A stretch of DNA of 64,000 bases from NCBI RefSeq assembly GCF_000204055.1, contig NW_006768800.1:800103-864102 (forward strand), written 5' to 3'. Below the pieces are notes generated by a model. It made no database searches. It was not told the origin of the DNA and was given only the letters and a program-made list of their open reading frames with translations. A program made the translations under genes and the position numbers. The DNA comes from Melampsora larici-populina 98AG31. Lineage: Eukaryota; Basidiomycota; Pucciniomycetes; Pucciniales; Melampsoraceae. This document shows, in pieces, positions 11,373 through 24,298 of this stretch; within the stretch, counting starts at the first letter, position 1; the number at the start of each line of letters is the position of its first letter.

Positions 11373-12917
11373 TGCTCCTGTCCTGTATCCAAGTTACAGC
11401 AGGTTAAATTTCTCATCCAAGATAATGTGGCTTATGTTGAATTTAATTCTCACTTTAAGCTTGACCTAATGTAAAAAAATCAACACATCATCAGCTCTGA
11501 TATCAGCTTAATCTCATAAGCCTAGTCTGCTCTAAGTTCTTGCTTTCAAACCTGATTAGGGTAAATTCAATCTCAATCTTTTGTTCATCTGCTGTATCAC
11601 CTTGATTTCAGTTGCCCAGAAGGTATAAATACTTGTCTTCATCTCAGTGCTTTTTCCTTCCCCCCAACAAATCTCATTCATGTTTCATTTTTATTCCTGT
11701 CTTCCTCCATCAGCTCTATAGCAGACTTCTTACTCATCAACTTGACATCTTCTCTATCTTCTCTGCCTCAAATCATCAGTTTCACCTCACAATCTGACTA
11801 GATCCACTTCAAACATAACCTATAGCAGACTACTGTAGTCCTTATCTATCATCAATTTATACACATCCATAACTCAACCTCAACCTCACCCCATCCATCT
11901 CATTTAACACCTCTTATCCTTCAACTCAGCACTACCCTGGTCTGCTCCACTCTCACTCTCATCCTCCCATTGTCTGTTTCTCATCCTTATTAACCTATCT
12001 ACATCGCGTCCGACCGCATCTCATTACACCTGGTGAGACAAATTTCCACTTATGTGTAGTCCACTCTGCCTACCTCCTTCGCTCGCTACAAGTCGTTCGG
12101 CTTTCGGTTCCTTCCACATCACCACTTCCTCAACCACCCCCACACTATGTAATCTCTCTACCCAGATGATTGTTTGTTGACAATCTGTCACATTGTACAG
12201 TACAGGTTCATCCAAACGTTCGATTTGTATTTGAAGTCGATCTGTGCCAAGTTCTGCAGTTTTTGTTCAGGACAAAGTACATACCGCTGCCTCATCGCGA
12301 ACATCAGCTCATCGATTGAGCGGCTCAGGAACATTTGTAACTCGAAATGTAAGCGATCATGATGTTAATCACCTCATTCTATCTTTATCCTCTCCAAACA
12401 CCTATTGGCGGCCCACATGCGGGCCACGACGCGACCGGCGAACAAACATCAAAACACTGCGGACTGCATGAGATGAATCATTTGATGACGCTCATCAGTC
12501 AGCCTCATCGTGGCTATCTTCACCACTCATGATGTGGATTTCAACATCAGATATGACATCGATCATTTCGATCAGTTCGCGATCCAATTCTGATGTGATC
12601 CAAGCATAGCAACTTTTTGGGTTGCGTGTGTCACCTTTTGACACAGGCGCCTAGATTGTGACATGCAATTCTTTCTCTTTACGCTCTCTTGGGTCACAGC
12701 CATGATGCCTTCACATCGATTTCATCTTTCTTTTTCGTGTCCGATACATTCAGCAAAATAGCTGCTTCTGATACAGCGGAACGCCTGCTTACTGATTGCC
12801 TCGGTCTACCTTGCAGCTTGCGGCTCTTCCTTATCCTGCACTGTCCAGATTCCGATTCATCGCTATCCGCTCGAAAGTAACTCGTGATTAATCTAACCAA
12901 CATACCTGAACTTCAAC
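11373..12917. other. Intergenic, no gene recognised
   Basis: The left part is pyrimidine-rich (TCATC, CTTCTC words). The right part, from about 12000, is less AT-rich and has several overlapping 60-75 codon ORFs on both strands, none with a recognisable domain. The region just before 12918 should hold the leader of the DUF262 gene. Confidence 0.35.
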
Positions 12918-15475
12918 ATGCCCCCGCGACGTCGATTACCTAGCGAAGATCTTTCGGAATTCGATGACGAAGACGATACTGGTTCGGCCGTTGACGAACT
13001 GGGAGTCGATGAAATTCCCGGAGAAATTCAATCTGCGAACTGCAGAGTTATGTCTACCAGGGTACGTCAAACTAAGATTCGTATCATTTTAACTCGCCAC
13101 TGCTGAGGTGAGGTAACCTAAAACATTACTAACCAAACCATTTCGTACGCGCTTCCTTTGGTTCCTATGTATTTCAACAGGAACTCTACCAGCAAATGTC
13201 CAAGTGAGTTCTCTTCATTTCTCGTATCAGTCCTACGTAATTTTCTCTAATTTTTGATCCACATTGTAATTTGTCTTGCAGAGGTTTGATAGATGTAGAG
13301 CCACCCTATCAACGGGATGTGGTCTGGGTCAAAGCGTAAGGCTTGAATTTCAAGATGATTTCGACGCAATATTTCTAATGCATTTGACTTCACAACAGGG
13401 CCCAATCTTCCCTCATTGACTCGATTTTCAAAAAGTAAAGTCCACTGCTCACTCCTGTCACTATCGTTGTGATTGTTCCATTTTAACGTTCTTTGTGTTT
13501 TCTATAGCAAATGGGTTCCAACTCTGCTTTTCAGCGAGAGAAAACACTCGGTGAATGTCAAGCCATTCAAAGACCAGGGTACAAGCGAAACACAGACGAC
13601 TAAGACTAAGAAAACGTGGGTCTGCATGGACGGCAAACAACGATTAACAAGTATCAAGCTGTTGAGTTCACATCTTTCGCTCCTATGATTCTATCCCGTT
13701 AGCATTCCAACGTCCCTAATCATGTATCACACTACAACACAACTTCAGGTTCATCAACGGTCAGATTCCATGGATCAGGTAAGCATTCTTTAGCGCTATG
13801 CATATCAACTTATCCGTAATCTGAGATACTTGGTATTCGACTATACACAGACAACCAGGAAAATCCTGGTACTTCAAACAATCGAATCCACCCAGCCCAT
13901 CACGTTTGATACTGAGTGAGGAGCTGAAAGAGACGTTCTTCAGCCGTGGTATCACCACTGCGCTATATCACGGATTGGACGAAATGCAAGAACGTGACAT
14001 CTTCAGATTGGTGCAGGAGGGTAAACCTCTAACCATCGGAGAAAAGATGGCAGCCGGAACTGGGCCGTAAGTAGATCATTTGAGACGAGTCTTATGCAGA
14101 GAAGGACGCTGTACTGAATTTTGTCATCCATTGCTAATAGTTGGGCTCAGTATATCAATGAGCTCACCACCACGTATATGACTCGTGATGAGAATCATCC
14201 TGACGGTTGGGCGGGTAGAATCACCAATATGACTAGAGGGGCTGTAAGTTGAGATTTTGTTTGCGGGATGCGATTGAAGTACATAACTGACTCTTTGCTC
14301 AGGACTACAAAACTATGAGCGCTATGGTCATGTTACTTCGTGATAAGGAGAAGCACGACCCTCCAAGTTATTTCACATCTATACATGTCCAGAAAGAATT
14401 GGACGCTTTGCAAAATACACCAGTTCCGGCTAAATTGAAGAGCGAAATCAAAGTATTGCTAGATAACTTTATGAACATCTCTTTATTAGCGCCACCTGCT
14501 ACTCAATTCACCATCCCTTTGAACACTCCGGAAGCAATCTTCGAACCCATCAGACGAGGCCGCAAAGCCATGATATCACCGGTAGAAATGATTTGGATTC
14601 CTTACATGATCAGTAAGCATGGACGTCAGCTGTCTACTGGCAGGCTTTTAGAGCTTATCCAATTTTTCAAAGTCGACAGTGAGTCGCTCAAACCTATTTC
14701 ATTCGTCTTTTCCTCTAAATCATCACAGCTGACAGGTGTGTTTCTCATTTCAGTTCGTGCGAAATATCCTCGAGAGGTGAAAAATAACAAAGAGGTGACT
14801 CGCTACATCATCGAGTGGATCCTGAACCCTGCAAATGTTCGACGTGTGAAAGGAAAGTACAGTGGATATAAGGTTCCCCTTCTTCTAAGCGCCGGCCCCC
14901 CGAGCTCTGAAGCCACCACGCCTGGCTCTGTCAATCGTTCCGCCACAGGAGTCGAATCTCCCCCGTCTAGCAAAAGGAAGTGTAGCGCAGTACCTCCTTC
15001 TACCGGGGCAACAGCTGGACCGAGTGCACCCAACAAGCGACCTCGACAATCTGCACCAGTTCAATCATCGCAAATGAACCCTCCGGCCAGCTCCACTGCC
15101 GACTCGTCATACACTGCCAACTCCACCGGTACCCAATCCACTAGATACACCGCCAACGCGTCCACTCCGTCGACAATGTCTAACAATAACGGGCAGAGTG
15201 CGAGACCGACACCCGTAGATCCGGTCGGGACTTTGTTTGGAAATCACGTACATCCTAGACTTAATCGCATCAATCAGGATGGTCACTTACCTGGCTTGGG
15301 TGTCACAGGCATGCGAGACTCCCCTGGTTCAGAATTTGCTCAACCTCTGCACTTCGGCTCTCGCCCAAGTCCAAATTTGACAAACTTTGATTCTTCGCAA
15401 AGGAATTCCGCGCAGACCAATTTTCACGCTCTACCTCCGAGACCAAAACCACACTGGAACAATCAACCACACTGA
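12918..15475 (+). CDS. DUF262 (GmrSD N-terminal-like) domain protein
   Basis: Ten-exon model, 618 residues: 12918-13061, 13181-13203, 13282-13335, 13399-13434, 13508-13660, 13749-13778, 13851-14066, 14141-14243, 14303-14678, 14754-15475. All introns are GT...AG and keep frame. An acidic N-terminus (about 45 residues) precedes the DUF262 domain, seen in ELYQQMSKGLIDVEPPYQRD, SLIDSIFKNKWVP and the signature DGKQRLTSI, where Asp and Gln-Arg are the conserved residues. The C-terminal 200 residues are a Ser/Thr/Pro/Asn-rich tail with a basic KKR-like patch (NKRPRQ). DUF262 is the ParB/sulfiredoxin-like fold of the bacterial GmrSD system; eukaryotic homologues are widespread in fungi but their function is not established. 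Two exons are only 23 and 30 nt long. Confidence 0.85.
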
Positions 15476-15542
15476 ATACACGTTGTTTGAATGTCATAGA
15501 AGAAGGAAAATGCCTTGATGACTGTCTGGTTTCCATAATCTT

Positions 15543-16000
15543 ATCTCTTTGATTCGTTTTCTCTATCTATCATCCAAAATCCAAAACACATGCGAATCCT
15601 TGGTCTCGTGCTATTGATTGTGACTGACAACTTCAAATCCAATTGCAGAAAATCTTCATTTGTCATCCTGTTTCAATTTCTTTTGTGTTATGTATGTTGG
15701 GGAAAAAATTATTGTTCAATCTTCTTGATAAGAAATTTTGTGTTTGAACAATCACATCCCCTTTTTCCACCATCTCTTTTCGTCTTTTTTCTCCATCTAT
15801 CATCCCAAACCAAAAACACATGTGAATCCTTGGTATCGTCCTACAATTGATTGCCACTAACAATTGTAAATCCAATTTCAGAAAATATTCATGTTATCCT
15901 GTTTCAATTTCTTTTGTGTTATGTATGTCTTGGGGGAATAATCGTTGTCCGATTTTCTTGATATGAAATTTTGTGTTTGAACAATTACATCCCCATTTTT
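15543..16000. repeat. Tandem duplication, about 229 bp, downstream of the DUF262 gene
   Basis: Copy 1 begins at 15543 and copy 2 at 15772, both running from ATCTCTTT through GTTTCAATTTCTTTTGTGTT to ACATCCCC. Copies differ at many positions. It lies just past the stop codon, so it may duplicate the 3' untranslated and terminator region. Confidence 0.85.
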
Positions 16001-16556
16001 GCTGTGTTTGCTAGTCTTTCAGATCTTGAGTGTTAGGCTCTTGTTTTGCTTTACATGGTCAGGTCAAACAGCCCAAACCATATCAAATTTGAAATAGTCT
16101 TTGATGGGAATACATGTATCACCCAATAGTCATATTCTACATAGGAGTTCTTCTCAATTATGTATGAAATCTTTTCAAAACATAAAGTGTAGAAGTCTGT
16201 ACATTTTCTTTGATGAAATAAGAATTGAATTGTCTCTCAAAGTCTCCATGATATTGATATTGAAAATGAAAGCAAATAATTCATGAGAGTCACAAGGTAA
16301 GCTCAGGGGACTGTTTCCTATTTGTATATCTTGGGTTGGTGATCACGGAGGTGGTGTCTATGTACCAAAAATGAGCATGATGATGAAAATCGAGTTTTTG
16401 CCAAGTTGAAATGCAGTTTTGTCAAGTTTATGACATAGAGTGACTTAGTGTTAAGTTGCTTATAATTTTGAACTCAGCATGTAAACTGAAATGCCCTCTT
16501 TACCTTTCTTCCAGTCAACAACCACTGATTCCTCACACCATCAACTTTCCTTCATC
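16001..16556. other. Intergenic, upstream of the FAS1 gene
   Basis: AT-rich without recognised genes. An in-frame ATG at 16491 lies 22 codons ahead of the chosen FAS1 start, so the real leader ends either there or at 16556. Confidence 0.4.
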
Positions 16557-19500
16557 ATGTCATCAACTCATAAAATATCAATCTCAACTCTTACTACTCT
16601 CTTCAGTCTATTACTATCTTCATTCTATCATTCATCATCATCGACTTCAATCCAATCACCATTTCAATTATCATCAATTTCATCAAGACCAACAACAACA
16701 ACAACAACACCGCCCCTTTCATCTCAGACTGTCACTTTCATCGACTTACTCTCAAATTCAACCTCATATTCAAGTTTACTTTACCTAGTTCAGCGTGCTC
16801 GTTTGGTACCTATCATCAACCTCCTCAATTCTTCAACTTTCTTTGCACCAACAAATGATGCGATCGAAACTCATCCTTTACTTTCACTCGCACTCAATCC
16901 TGAATCCCATCAAGCTTCCTCAAATCCTGATAACATTCAACTTGAACTTCGACAAACACTCCTATATCACTTCCTTAACTTCTCATTACCTTCATCAATT
17001 CCAAGTGATACGCCGGCCATGCTCGAAACACTTCTCTTCCCACTTCCAGTCAATCAATCCATCGTCCCTCGCCACCCTGGTGAAACACCTGTTGAATCTC
17101 CACCTAGTTTGCTAGGTGGAAAAGGCCAAAAGCTGCGGGCTATCCAGCGTGACGAAAAAGTCTATCTAGAAGTTGACTCAAATGGTGAAAACGGTACCTT
17201 GCTCCGGCTTAATGAAAGCCAACTGGCTTCCAATGGAATTCTCATCCCACTCGATCGTGTCTTGACACCTCCACCTCGACTTTCTGCTCTCATTCGATCT
17301 ACGCCTCAACTTTCGATTTTGGCCGAAGTCTTATCTGAAGATTTTTTTGATCAACTTGACTCAACACCACATCTCACCATCTTTGCTCCTGAGAATGAAG
17401 CCTGGAACAGTTTGGATCCTATTGAACTTAGTTATCTGAAGACAAACTTTAGTTCCGATGACGCAATCAAGGTCTTTCAAAGTTTCAGTTCTCCTGCTGG
17501 CTTACCACAAGATCAGCCTGGTTATTATCATCAACTATTGCAAGCCGTCCGTCAAGCCAATGAGCCGGTCCCCGTTACAACTACTCAAGGTCATCAGCTT
17601 TCAGTAGATGTCGACCCTCGCACCGAGACTCTCACAGTCAATGGTACCAAAATCACTGGCCATGATCTGCTTACCAACAATGGTCAGTGTTCATTATCTT
17701 TTCTTTTATTTTTAGTAGTTTAAAGCTTGGTGCACCTTTCTGACTTGGTTTGGATATTTTTAGGCGTTCTACATCTCGTTCCTCAACTATTCCTTCCTGA
17801 CGGTACCGTCACACTATCACTCGAAAAATATCTTCTCGCATTGAATTGTACCAAACTGGTCTCCTTATTCCGATCTGCCAATCTTTCTACAACATATCTG
17901 GGCAACTCAACTGTCGAACCTTACACTATCCTTGCTCCACGAGACGATGTTTTTGACGGCTTTGATCCGAGTCTCTCCGGGGCACCGTCTGATCGATGGG
18001 CTACATTACCAGCAAATGACTCCCAAGACTTACGTGACGTGCTCAAGTATCATGTGGTCCGTGGCGTACATCCGCCTGAAGAGCTGAGCGATGGAATGTT
18101 ACTCAGCACCGAGCTCGACCTCAAACGTACCAACGGTAGTCTTAAGCAACAGATATTAGTCTCAGTTTCGGCAAGCGACGGAAAAGGCACATCTAGGTCA
18201 GACAAAAAGCGCTCTCTGATTGGCTTTGGTGGCGTGAACGTGGTTGGAGTCGAACCGGTTCGGGTCGGCAATTCATTGATCTATCTGATCTCCCAGATCA
18301 TTGAACGACCTTCAGATTTGTTAGAAGTCGCGTTATCAGATTTAAAACTTTCAACTTGCGTTGCCTCAATCTTTGCGGCAGGAATTGATGAAGAATTGAA
18401 GACGTTTCCCGGCTTGAGTTACTTTATTCCAACTAACAAGGCTTTCGAATCACTTGGCCTGATCATGGATTATTTACTCTTAGGAAAATCGAAATCGGAT
18501 TTAGCTCGACTCTTGAGATATCATGCTATTCAAGAAGTTGTGTACCTTCGTAAGATTCCAGTAGGCGATAGTCATCGGTATCCTACCTTGGAAGGAACTG
18601 AGATTTATATATCAAAGCCTGATGGAGATAATGTGACTTTGCATGGTCCTACATCGCATGGCTTACCACTGAATGGTGAAATTCGTGATTCGGAAGTGGT
18701 GAACAAACACGATCGACTTATCGAAACTGGAAGTTTGAATGTGATTAATCAAGTTGAACTTCCGGCCAGTCTTGACATTGATATATCGAAATTGATGGCT
18801 GGAGCAAAAGCCTCAACAATGGTAGATTTGATCAAAGCTAGTAATATGAGTTGGGTTTTACATAAGAATTTAAGTGGTCTTCCTGATCAAGATCAAGAAA
18901 GAAACGCAAGATTTGAAAATAGTTATACTGTGCTTTGTCCAACTGATGAAGCCTTTACGAAGATCAACTTGACTTATTATCTTGAAAGTCCGATCTTATT
19001 GAAATCATTGGTGATGCAACACATTATTCCTACTAAACCGCCTTCAGCGGGTAACGTAAAATCACGACCGGATCTTAAACCTGCACCTTTTCATCCTTTG
19101 GTCTTAGGTGATGGGATCGTATATAGTACTCTTTTGAGTCGTAGTGAAGGTGGACCAAGTGGATATGGAGATGTAAGTTTAAGAATGAATACGATTCTAG
19201 AAAAGAATTCAGAAGAGACGAATGAGGATCAAGCCAAATGGTTAATTGGAATCAAAGGAGCAAGAGGTACGAATGGAGATCATGATTCAGCCAGAATCTT
19301 AAACTATGGTAGAGTGACACCAATCTTGATGGAAGATGATCAAGTCTTTGTTTCATTAGCTGGAGGGGTCTTAAGTTTAAATAAAGTACTTGAACCTTAT
19401 GAACCGAATTGGTGGGAAAGATGGGGTCAAAGTCTGGTGGGTTGGATCATTGTTTTGGGGTTTGTTGGGGCTTTGAGTTTTTTGGTTTGGAGACTTTGGA

Positions 19501-19643
19501 TTAAGAAAAAGTGGGTTGAGGGTTTCTGTTTTTTGTTTGTTTGTTGAATGATGAATGAAGAATTGATGAGTTGATTTGATGTTTTTTTTAAAAATAGGAA
19601 TCATAGTACTGGATATCAATTTTTAGAACCAATGGAAGAGTAA
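16557..19643 (+). CDS. Multi-FAS1 (fasciclin) domain membrane protein
   Basis: Exons 16557-17682, 17764-19510 and 19598-19643; 972 residues. I preferred the ATG at 16557 because it puts a signal peptide (SISTLTTLFSLLLSSF) at the very N-terminus; the ATG at 16491 would add 22 residues. Four to five fasciclin repeats follow, each with a Phe-Ala/Ile-Pro-Thr/Glu block: TFFAPTNDAIE, LTIFAPENEAWNSL, YTILAPRDDVFDGF, LSYFIPTNKAFESL and YTVLCPTDEAF. Many N-x-S/T sites suggest a lumenal or extracellular face. One transmembrane helix (GWIIVLGFVGALSFLVWRLW) is followed by a short Lys-rich cytosolic tail that continues across the last intron and ends in Glu-Glu. The layout resembles fungal YLR001C-like vacuolar FAS1 proteins; adhesion is the family's general role, not shown here. 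Confidence 0.88.
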
Positions 19644-21254
19644 ACGTTTTGCGGGGAGGGAGGGTTTGTTTATTGAGAAAAATCAAAGGTCTTTTGAGTC
19701 TTTGTATCATGTTTTTTTTAGTTGTGATGAACTGAATTAAGTTTATTAGAACTTTTGGAATACCACCTATCTTTCTTTCTTTCTTTTTGATTCAGTTTCT
19801 TTTTTTAAGTTGAAATCAGTTTTGAGTCAATCAGTATTCTTTTTTTTTATTTTTTATCTCATTTTCTTGCCCGAAACTGATTTGGTACTTTTTTTTCGCT
19901 TCAAATAAAAAGTTGTATGTTAAAAAATGAGCATTATTTGGTTGTAAGCTAAAAGGATTATTTAAGAAAACAAAAACAGAAAATTGATTTGGTTTTTTTG
20001 ATTGATTTGCTTTTTTGATTGATTGTTGATGTAAAGGATTTAATAAGATTAAGATGTTGTAATTTTTTTTCTTTCGTGTATTTTTCTTTTATTTTTATAA
20101 ACATGGAATTGAAATTAAATAGTTGATTGGGTGTTTTGAAATCATTCTCCTTTGAATGAAAAAGTTCTTTTGAGAAAAAGTCTGGTTGGTTTTTCTTTTT
20201 GATCACTTGGATGTATGAAGAAGGCAAACAATTGTAAGCTTACACAAATTTCAAGTTCTTTTCTTTATAACACTACTTGAGGATTGGTATGAGATAACCT
20301 TTGAACCTCTCAATCATTTATAATGAAAGTATGAAATCAAATTGATAAAAGTTGATTTAGATAGCTTTTAAACCTTTAAGATAGGTTTATGTATAGATCA
20401 AAGGTTACACCATTTCATTCATGACTACATAATCAAACTCTCAAAAGGTCTCAATTATAAAAAAGATGTACTTTGAAAAGATAAAATCAGATATAAAAAA
20501 ATTGAAATTGAAATTGTCCAGATTATCACACGTTACACTTTGATTGCTCTTTGCTTCTTTGTACAAACACAACACAACACCAAACTTGTCCATAATTCCA
20601 AAAAAAGAAAAAAAAGAAAAAAGAAAAATGTATGACCAAACAAATTTAGAAACAAATAAAAACAAAAAAGAACCAAGACTAAGACCAAGACTGAGACCAG
20701 AAAGAAAAGATAAGATTAGATAGATTGGTTTGTTACATATATATAATGAAGAATATCTCAAAGACCAAAAAGAAAATGATGACAGATTGACCCTGAAAGA
20801 CTTTGATTGTTACTTTACATGAACTAATTCGACTAATTCGACTAAATAAGACAAACACACATATTCGTTACTGTGATTACTACTACTACTGATTTGATTT
20901 GGTTGATCTAAAAAGGTGACTGAAGAGAACAAGGATTTCACTAACGATTACATAAGTGTTGGAAACCCGATGGGAAAAAAGTCCAGCTTTGAAGAAGAGG
21001 TGAGCGTGGTTTGAATAATTATAATGGTCGTGGAAGGAGTTACGTTAGGGTTTGAGAGGTAAATATATATAGTATAGGAGAATCGTAAAACAAGAGATCG
21101 GGCTTTGAGATCATCATTTCGACTTAGGATCTGGTGTTTATCGTATTGAATGAAATAAGCCAATGAAGTAGTAAATTGAAAGGTAGAGATGATCAAGATG
21201 TAAGAAGGTATTCATCTGATTCACAAAAGATTCCAAGTCCCCCCAAAAAAGTAA
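19644..21254. other. Intergenic, A/T-homopolymer rich
   Basis: Very AT-rich, with many T8 and A8 runs. The ORFs at 19958-20227 and 20441-20761 (minus) are low-complexity Lys/Phe-rich translations that I do not regard as genes. It lies between the ends of two convergent genes, so it holds two 3' regions. Confidence 0.5.
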
Positions 21255-22067
21255 TCAAAACCCAGGACCGATCAAAGCTCTTTTATGAGGAGAGATAGCA
21301 GAAGCAGGTTGATTAGGGTACCATCTCATTGGTAAATTTGGAATAGGATTAGAATGAGAAGGTTTGAGTGAGGTAGTGATGATCGATGATCGATCTTCTT
21401 CTTCAATGATTTGATGAATCAACCAAAGAATCGGACTACAGAAAAGGATGATCAAGCTGATGGTTAGGATCACCAAGAGGATCGTAGCTGAGGTGATCGA
21501 TGCAAGGCTTGAGTATCGACTTGGAGTGATTTGAGAGGTTTGGGAATGGATTCCTGCAATGGCTGTTAGAGTTAGATAAGCACCTGTTGTACGAAGTAAG
21601 TATTTTAAAGGTGTGATCGATGATGATGTTGGTGATGAAGTGAGAGTGATGAGTGCGTAGATGAGTTTGAATGAGAGTAGGAATCCAATCAGAGCGATTT
21701 GGAGATGTAGGTTAGGAGTGAATTTCTCAGTATAATAAATTAAGCTTGATGTGATTGATAAGTGTTGACTACAGAATGGTAAACAATTCGATAGAGATTG
21801 ATGATTGAGTTTTAAGATCGTATTGAGATTAAGTATACGAGGTAATAAATCAAAACATAAGAAGGTAAACATGATTCCATCTATGAGAAGAGTCAGGAAG
21901 ATTTGAAAGTTTGAATTGATCTTGTTAAGATGAATGTGTTTGTTTGATAATCGTTCGGTTTCATTAAAGATCACTTCTGTGGTTAATGGTGATGATTTCT
22001 TTGGTCTTGATTTATGAATCTGATTAAAGTATGGTTTTGTTGAGATGGGTTTTGTTGAAGATGACAT
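21255..22067 (-). CDS. Hypothetical multi-pass membrane protein
   Basis: Uninterrupted 270-codon ORF starting with ATG at 22067. Hydrophobic segments are visible at about residues 57-77 (LTLLIDGIMFTFLCFDLL), 124-145 (IALIGFLLSFKLIYALITL), 160-178 (GAYLTLTAIAGI) and 190-220 (TILLVILTISLIILFCSPIL), suggesting three or four membrane helices with a cytosolic, basic N-terminus and a polar Pro-rich tail. I recognise no family. A GAT microsatellite lies directly upstream (22071-22093). The long ORF in AT-rich DNA and the orderly helix pattern support a real gene. Confidence 0.65.
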   Translation of the reverse strand: MSSSTKPISTKPYFNQIHKSRPKKSSPLTTEVIFNETERLSNKHIHLNKINSNFQIFLTLLIDGIMFTFLCFDLLPRILNLNTILKLNHQSLSNCLPFCSQHLSITSSLIYYTEKFTPNLHLQIALIGFLLSFKLIYALITLTSSPTSSSITPLKYLLRTTGAYLTLTAIAGIHSQTSQITPSRYSSLASITSATILLVILTISLIILFCSPILWLIHQIIEEEDRSSIITTSLKPSHSNPIPNLPMRWYPNQPASAISPHKRALIGPGF

Positions 22068-22070
22068 TTT

Positions 22071-22093
22071 GCTGATGATGATGATGATGATGA
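22071..22093. repeat. GAT trinucleotide microsatellite
   Basis: About seven consecutive GAT units immediately upstream of the membrane-protein start codon, so probably in its 5' untranslated region. Confidence 0.9.
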
Positions 22094-23593
22094 TAGATTG
22101 AGAATGATGATGGATGAAATGGTAAATGATGAGAATGGTAATCAGCTTGTTGGATGGTAAACTTCAAAAAACCGTGAGAGCAGTTTAAAGTGCTGTGTGC
22201 ATATATTCCTAATTGGTTTTAAACTACTAAATTTTGAATTTCTAAACCCTATCTCTAATCTTATGTAACTTTCGATTTCTTTTTTCTTTGTTCCTTTTTC
22301 CTTTGAAGAACCGTTGCCCTGAATCTGATCATCCGTTTGGTCCCTTTAAGTAGGATCCCATCCAAACAAAATCATTAACTTTCTTCAGTACGGTTTTGAA
22401 GTTTGGTGATGTAGTCCCGCGGAAATACTTTGATCTCAGGGAAAAGTTGGATTCTTTGGAAAACTCAGAAACATTTGACCAACTTTGAATCCAAGCGTTA
22501 ATTCCCTTGTGGGATTCGTTTTCTCATTTCCCTATGATGAGAATGACCAAGGCAGGTCAACTTTAGGGTAAGAGTTGTCTAGGAAACTTTAACTTCTAAT
22601 CTTTGGAGATTGGTTTTGAGAAACCGAGTTGGATATCTGGACAAGGGGTCAAGCTGCTTTTACAAATGAGAGTCAAAAACAATCAAGCCTTTGTAGATTG
22701 AGTTAACAAGTTTAATAGATGTCGTACAAAGCCTTTTCTCAAGAAAAAGTTTGTAATTTGTAAGATGGAAGACATTCCAGAATATTTACAATGCCGCCCA
22801 GATTTCCAGATTTTGAGCAGCTTGATCAATAGGAGACACTATTTGTAGCTGATCTTGAGAAAATCCAATTAGTAAATTAAAAAGACCAAATCATAAAACT
22901 TGCCAATCTGAACCATCCTAGAAACATACTTTATTTTCATTCTTTATATTTGTTATCTCTCTCTCTTTGTCTGGCTTTAGACATGGATTTATATTTGTCC
23001 TCAACTACAAATCGCTGGTTTCATTGATCATCTGATCTGTATCACACAGATCAAAATATTGACTAAGATGAAATATATCCTGACTTACATATCTATCATA
23101 TTTCACTTTAGCACATTCTCTTTTATAAAAGGTTTTGATTGATAATTAGTCAACTGATATGACTTAAAGGGGATATTGGTTGAAATATGACACAAATTCA
23201 TGAGGATGCGTAGCATCGTCACTTGATTGTTCTCAGTGACGATTTATGCACACTTTGTTCCATTAGATTCCCACTAAGCCAGAGTGGGATTCCTTGTTCA
23301 ATCAATCTTAGGAACATTCACAACACATACACAGATAGGTTTAGAGAAAATAAATGTACAAAGATATCAGAGTGGTTCTTGTTTTTTTATCAAACTGTCT
23401 TGAGCAATACATATTTAAAAAAAGGATTTAATTGAAGAAGAGAACAAGAAGTTTGAAACAAAGAAAAGAAGAATATTAAATTGAGTATAGATGAGAAAAA
23501 AAGGATTAAAGTTGAAAGATTATCATAGATAAGTTTATTGACTTAAATGTAAAACAAAGGATGATCTTGGAAGAAGAAAGCTATAAAAAAAGT
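22094..23593. other. Intergenic, no gene recognised
   Basis: AT-rich. It must contain the promoter of the membrane-protein gene on its left and the 3' end of the Ser-rich gene on its right. A 70-codon ORF at 23223-23435 is unsupported. Confidence 0.4.
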
Positions 23594-24277
23594 TTAGATA
23601 GCAGAGATGATAATAGGATTATCAAAAAACAAAGGTCGATCGTTTTGTAATAAATCATTCGAACGTTGTCTTCGATGTCCTTTTTCACATTCAGCTTTTC
23701 GGATGGCTTCTGCTTGTAATTCTTCTATTGGTTCTTGAAATCGACTTTCTTCAACTTCAATTGGTTCTGTTCTTGAGAATGGTGCTTCGAATGATGTGAT
23801 TGGTTGGTTCAGATTAGATTGTAGTGATGAGAATGAAGGTTTATGAGATATAGAGCTTGGTGTTGAAGTACGGCAAAGTGTGAGTTGACTAAATGAACCC
23901 AACATAGGAAGCTTTTCTTGGGTGGTAGGAGTATGTTCTATCAGAGCGTTACTGAGATCAGGACGAGACCTTGACTTTTTGAGCTTGAGAACTGATTGAC
24001 AAATCATCTTGATCGTTCGGGCTGAAGGACGCGAATAAGATTCTGTTTGAGATTTAGAGTATGAAGTTGAAGAACAACTATGCTCAGATGTGGTTTCTAG
24101 TGAAGGGTATTCTGACGGTTCAAGCTCTAGGATCGGGGAACGTAAGCTTGGTGACAAAAAGATCGGCTCGCATTCTTCTCGAGGAATACCGATGGAAAGA
24201 GCATGAGATGCAGGCACAGGAGTAAATCCTGGTGGAAAGGGACGCTTGGACGTTCTCATTGGTGACCTACGACCCAT
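23594..24277 (-). CDS. Hypothetical Ser-rich protein
   Basis: The open frame runs from 24298; the first ATG gives 227 residues from 24277. It is strongly biased to Ser, Pro and Glu with basic RS-type patches (LKLKKSRSRPDLS) near residue 115 and a charged, possibly helical segment near the C-terminus (ELQAEAIRKAECEKGHRRQR). No domain recognised. A TTTAG acceptor lies just upstream of the open frame (about 24305), so the true start may be in a further 5' exon that I could not define. Codon pattern and length argue for a real gene. Confidence 0.5.
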   Translation of the reverse strand: MGRRSPMRTSKRPFPPGFTPVPASHALSIGIPREECEPIFLSPSLRSPILELEPSEYPSLETTSEHSCSSTSYSKSQTESYSRPSARTIKMICQSVLKLKKSRSRPDLSNALIEHTPTTQEKLPMLGSFSQLTLCRTSTPSSISHKPSFSSLQSNLNQPITSFEAPFSRTEPIEVEESRFQEPIEELQAEAIRKAECEKGHRRQRSNDLLQNDRPLFFDNPIIISAI

Positions 24278-24298
24278 GACGCGTGTGGTAGGTGTCAA

